From Erysipelotrichaceae bacterium (GTDB lineage: Bacteria; Bacillota_I; Bacilli_A; Erysipelotrichales; Erysipelotrichaceae), in NCBI GenBank assembly GCA_017614055.1, contig JAGACP010000056.1:1-5999 (forward strand): a stretch of DNA of 5,999 bases. The letters run 5' to 3'. Shown one piece after another: positions 5,375 through 5,999 of the stretch (its first letter is position 1; the number at the start of each line of letters is the position of its first letter). Made by a program: the position numbers and the translations under genes. Below the pieces are notes generated by a model. The model was given only the letters and a program-made list of their open reading frames with translations. It was not told the DNA's origin and made no database searches.

Positions 5375-5999
5375 ATGAAAAAGATATTCACAGTACTGGT
5401 CATAATGCTTCTGTGCGCATGTTCCGGGAAACTGTCCTGGGATGACGTGAAGGATCATTATGCGGAACTGCAGAATGCCGCCGACGACTTCAACGATCAG
5501 ACGACCGTTTTCCTCAAGAACGACTACATGTCGCTTCTGGGAAAGCTTGAAGAATATGTAAATGAACTTGAATCAGGTATCGGTGCGGACGAGTCCGGGA
5601 CAGCCGATGCTCTTTTTGATTTGGCGGCCAAGCTGGACAGGATCGCAGGCCTCTTCAAGGGCGATGCGGCAAGCCAACTGATGAGCATAGCCAATGACGC
5701 CAAGGACCTGGTCAAGGCGGCATATGAGAAATCAGACCAGTTCGATTCGCTGAAGGAAAAACTTCTTGAAGCGATCGATAACGTAAAAGAATGGGCTGAC
5801 GACCAGTGGTATTCGGTGGAAAAGAAACAGACGATAGTCTGGGATGCCGTCGAAGAAGACTATGCAGCCATGGCCGAGGAAGTCATCGAAAACATGCCGA
5901 GCCGCAGGAAGGTCACCGAGGCCGAACTCGAGCAGCTCAACGAGACCATCACGAACAATTACGAGACGATCAGATACGGCGTGACCGTCGAAAACGAAG
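5375..5999 (+). CDS. Putative lipoprotein, acidic and helical, unknown function, C-terminus off window
   Basis: The gene is open from ATG 5375 to the right edge, giving 208 complete codons. A strong ribosome binding site, GGAGG (5366-5370), lies four bases before the ATG. The N-terminus MKKIFTVLVIMLLCACSGK is a lipoprotein signal peptide: basic start, hydrophobic core, and lipobox L13-C14-A15-C16, with Cys16 the predicted lipidated residue. The exported protein would be anchored to the outer face of the cytoplasmic membrane. The rest is rich in Ala, Glu, Asp, Lys and Leu with heptad-like spacing (for example SLLGKLEEYVNELESGI and DSLKEKLLEAIDNVKEW), suggesting long helices or coiled coil. Acidic residues outnumber basic ones about two to one. 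No further membrane segment or catalytic motif is visible, and I do not recognise the family. It starts 16 bases after the tRNA with no terminator between, so co-transcription is likely. Confidence 0.85.
   Translation, partial: MKKIFTVLVIMLLCACSGKLSWDDVKDHYAELQNAADDFNDQTTVFLKNDYMSLLGKLEEYVNELESGIGADESGTADALFDLAAKLDRIAGLFKGDAASQLMSIANDAKDLVKAAYEKSDQFDSLKEKLLEAIDNVKEWADDQWYSVEKKQTIVWDAVEEDYAAMAEEVIENMPSRRKVTEAELEQLNETITNNYETIRYGVTVENE

Noticed and set aside
5038..5445. Plus-strand open frame running through the tRNA into the lipoprotein region
   Set aside because: It crosses a complete tRNA gene and overlaps two real genes in other frames.
5524..5715. Minus-strand open frame of 63 codons inside the lipoprotein gene
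   Set aside because: It is Ser/Ala-rich, antisense to a gene with a strong ribosome binding site and signal peptide, and has no supporting signal of its own.

Overview
The window is 5,999 bases of gene-dense bacterial DNA of moderate GC. It looks like the chromosome of a low- to mid-GC member of the Bacillota. The side-by-side pair of U32-family proteins resembling Bacillus subtilis TrhP1/TrhP2 (YrrN/YrrO), the TypA sequence and the purine-rich ribosome binding sites all point that way. A lineage near the Erysipelotrichia is possible, but that placement is an inference with low confidence. No mobile element, CRISPR array or prophage gene is visible.

Layout, left to right. Positions 1-3338 hold four minus-strand genes transcribed right to left, each overlapping the next: a U32 protein without the cluster cysteines (2466-3338), a U32 protein with them (1268-2473), an intact TrmH/SpoU-type RNA 2'-O-methyltransferase (564-1268), and a second TrmH/SpoU-type protein that leaves the window at its left edge (1-567). 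The junctions are an 8-base overlap, a TGATG and an ATGA, so the four are almost certainly one translationally coupled operon. All four belong to families acting on RNA. U32 TrhP proteins hydroxylate wobble uridine of tRNA. SpoU proteins methylate ribose in rRNA or tRNA.

Positions 3355-3385 form a minus-strand rho-independent terminator that contains the stop codon of typA. The typA (bipA) gene occupies 3375-5207 on the minus strand and encodes a ribosome-binding GTPase. The short gap 5208-5271 contains two back-to-back promoter candidates: a perfect TATAAT for typA on the minus strand and a TAGAAT for the genes on the plus strand.

On the plus strand a tRNA-Leu with anticodon CAG (5272-5358, CCA encoded) is followed after only 16 bases by a gene for an unrecognised, acidic, mostly helical lipoprotein (5375 to beyond 5999). 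No terminator lies between them.

The minus strand thus carries a translation-support region: tRNA wobble modification, RNA ribose methylation and ribosome-associated GTPase function. The most notable pattern is that the modification operon holds two pairs of paralogues, each with one member that keeps its family's key residues and one that has lost some of them. This raises the possibility of enzyme/pseudoenzyme complexes.
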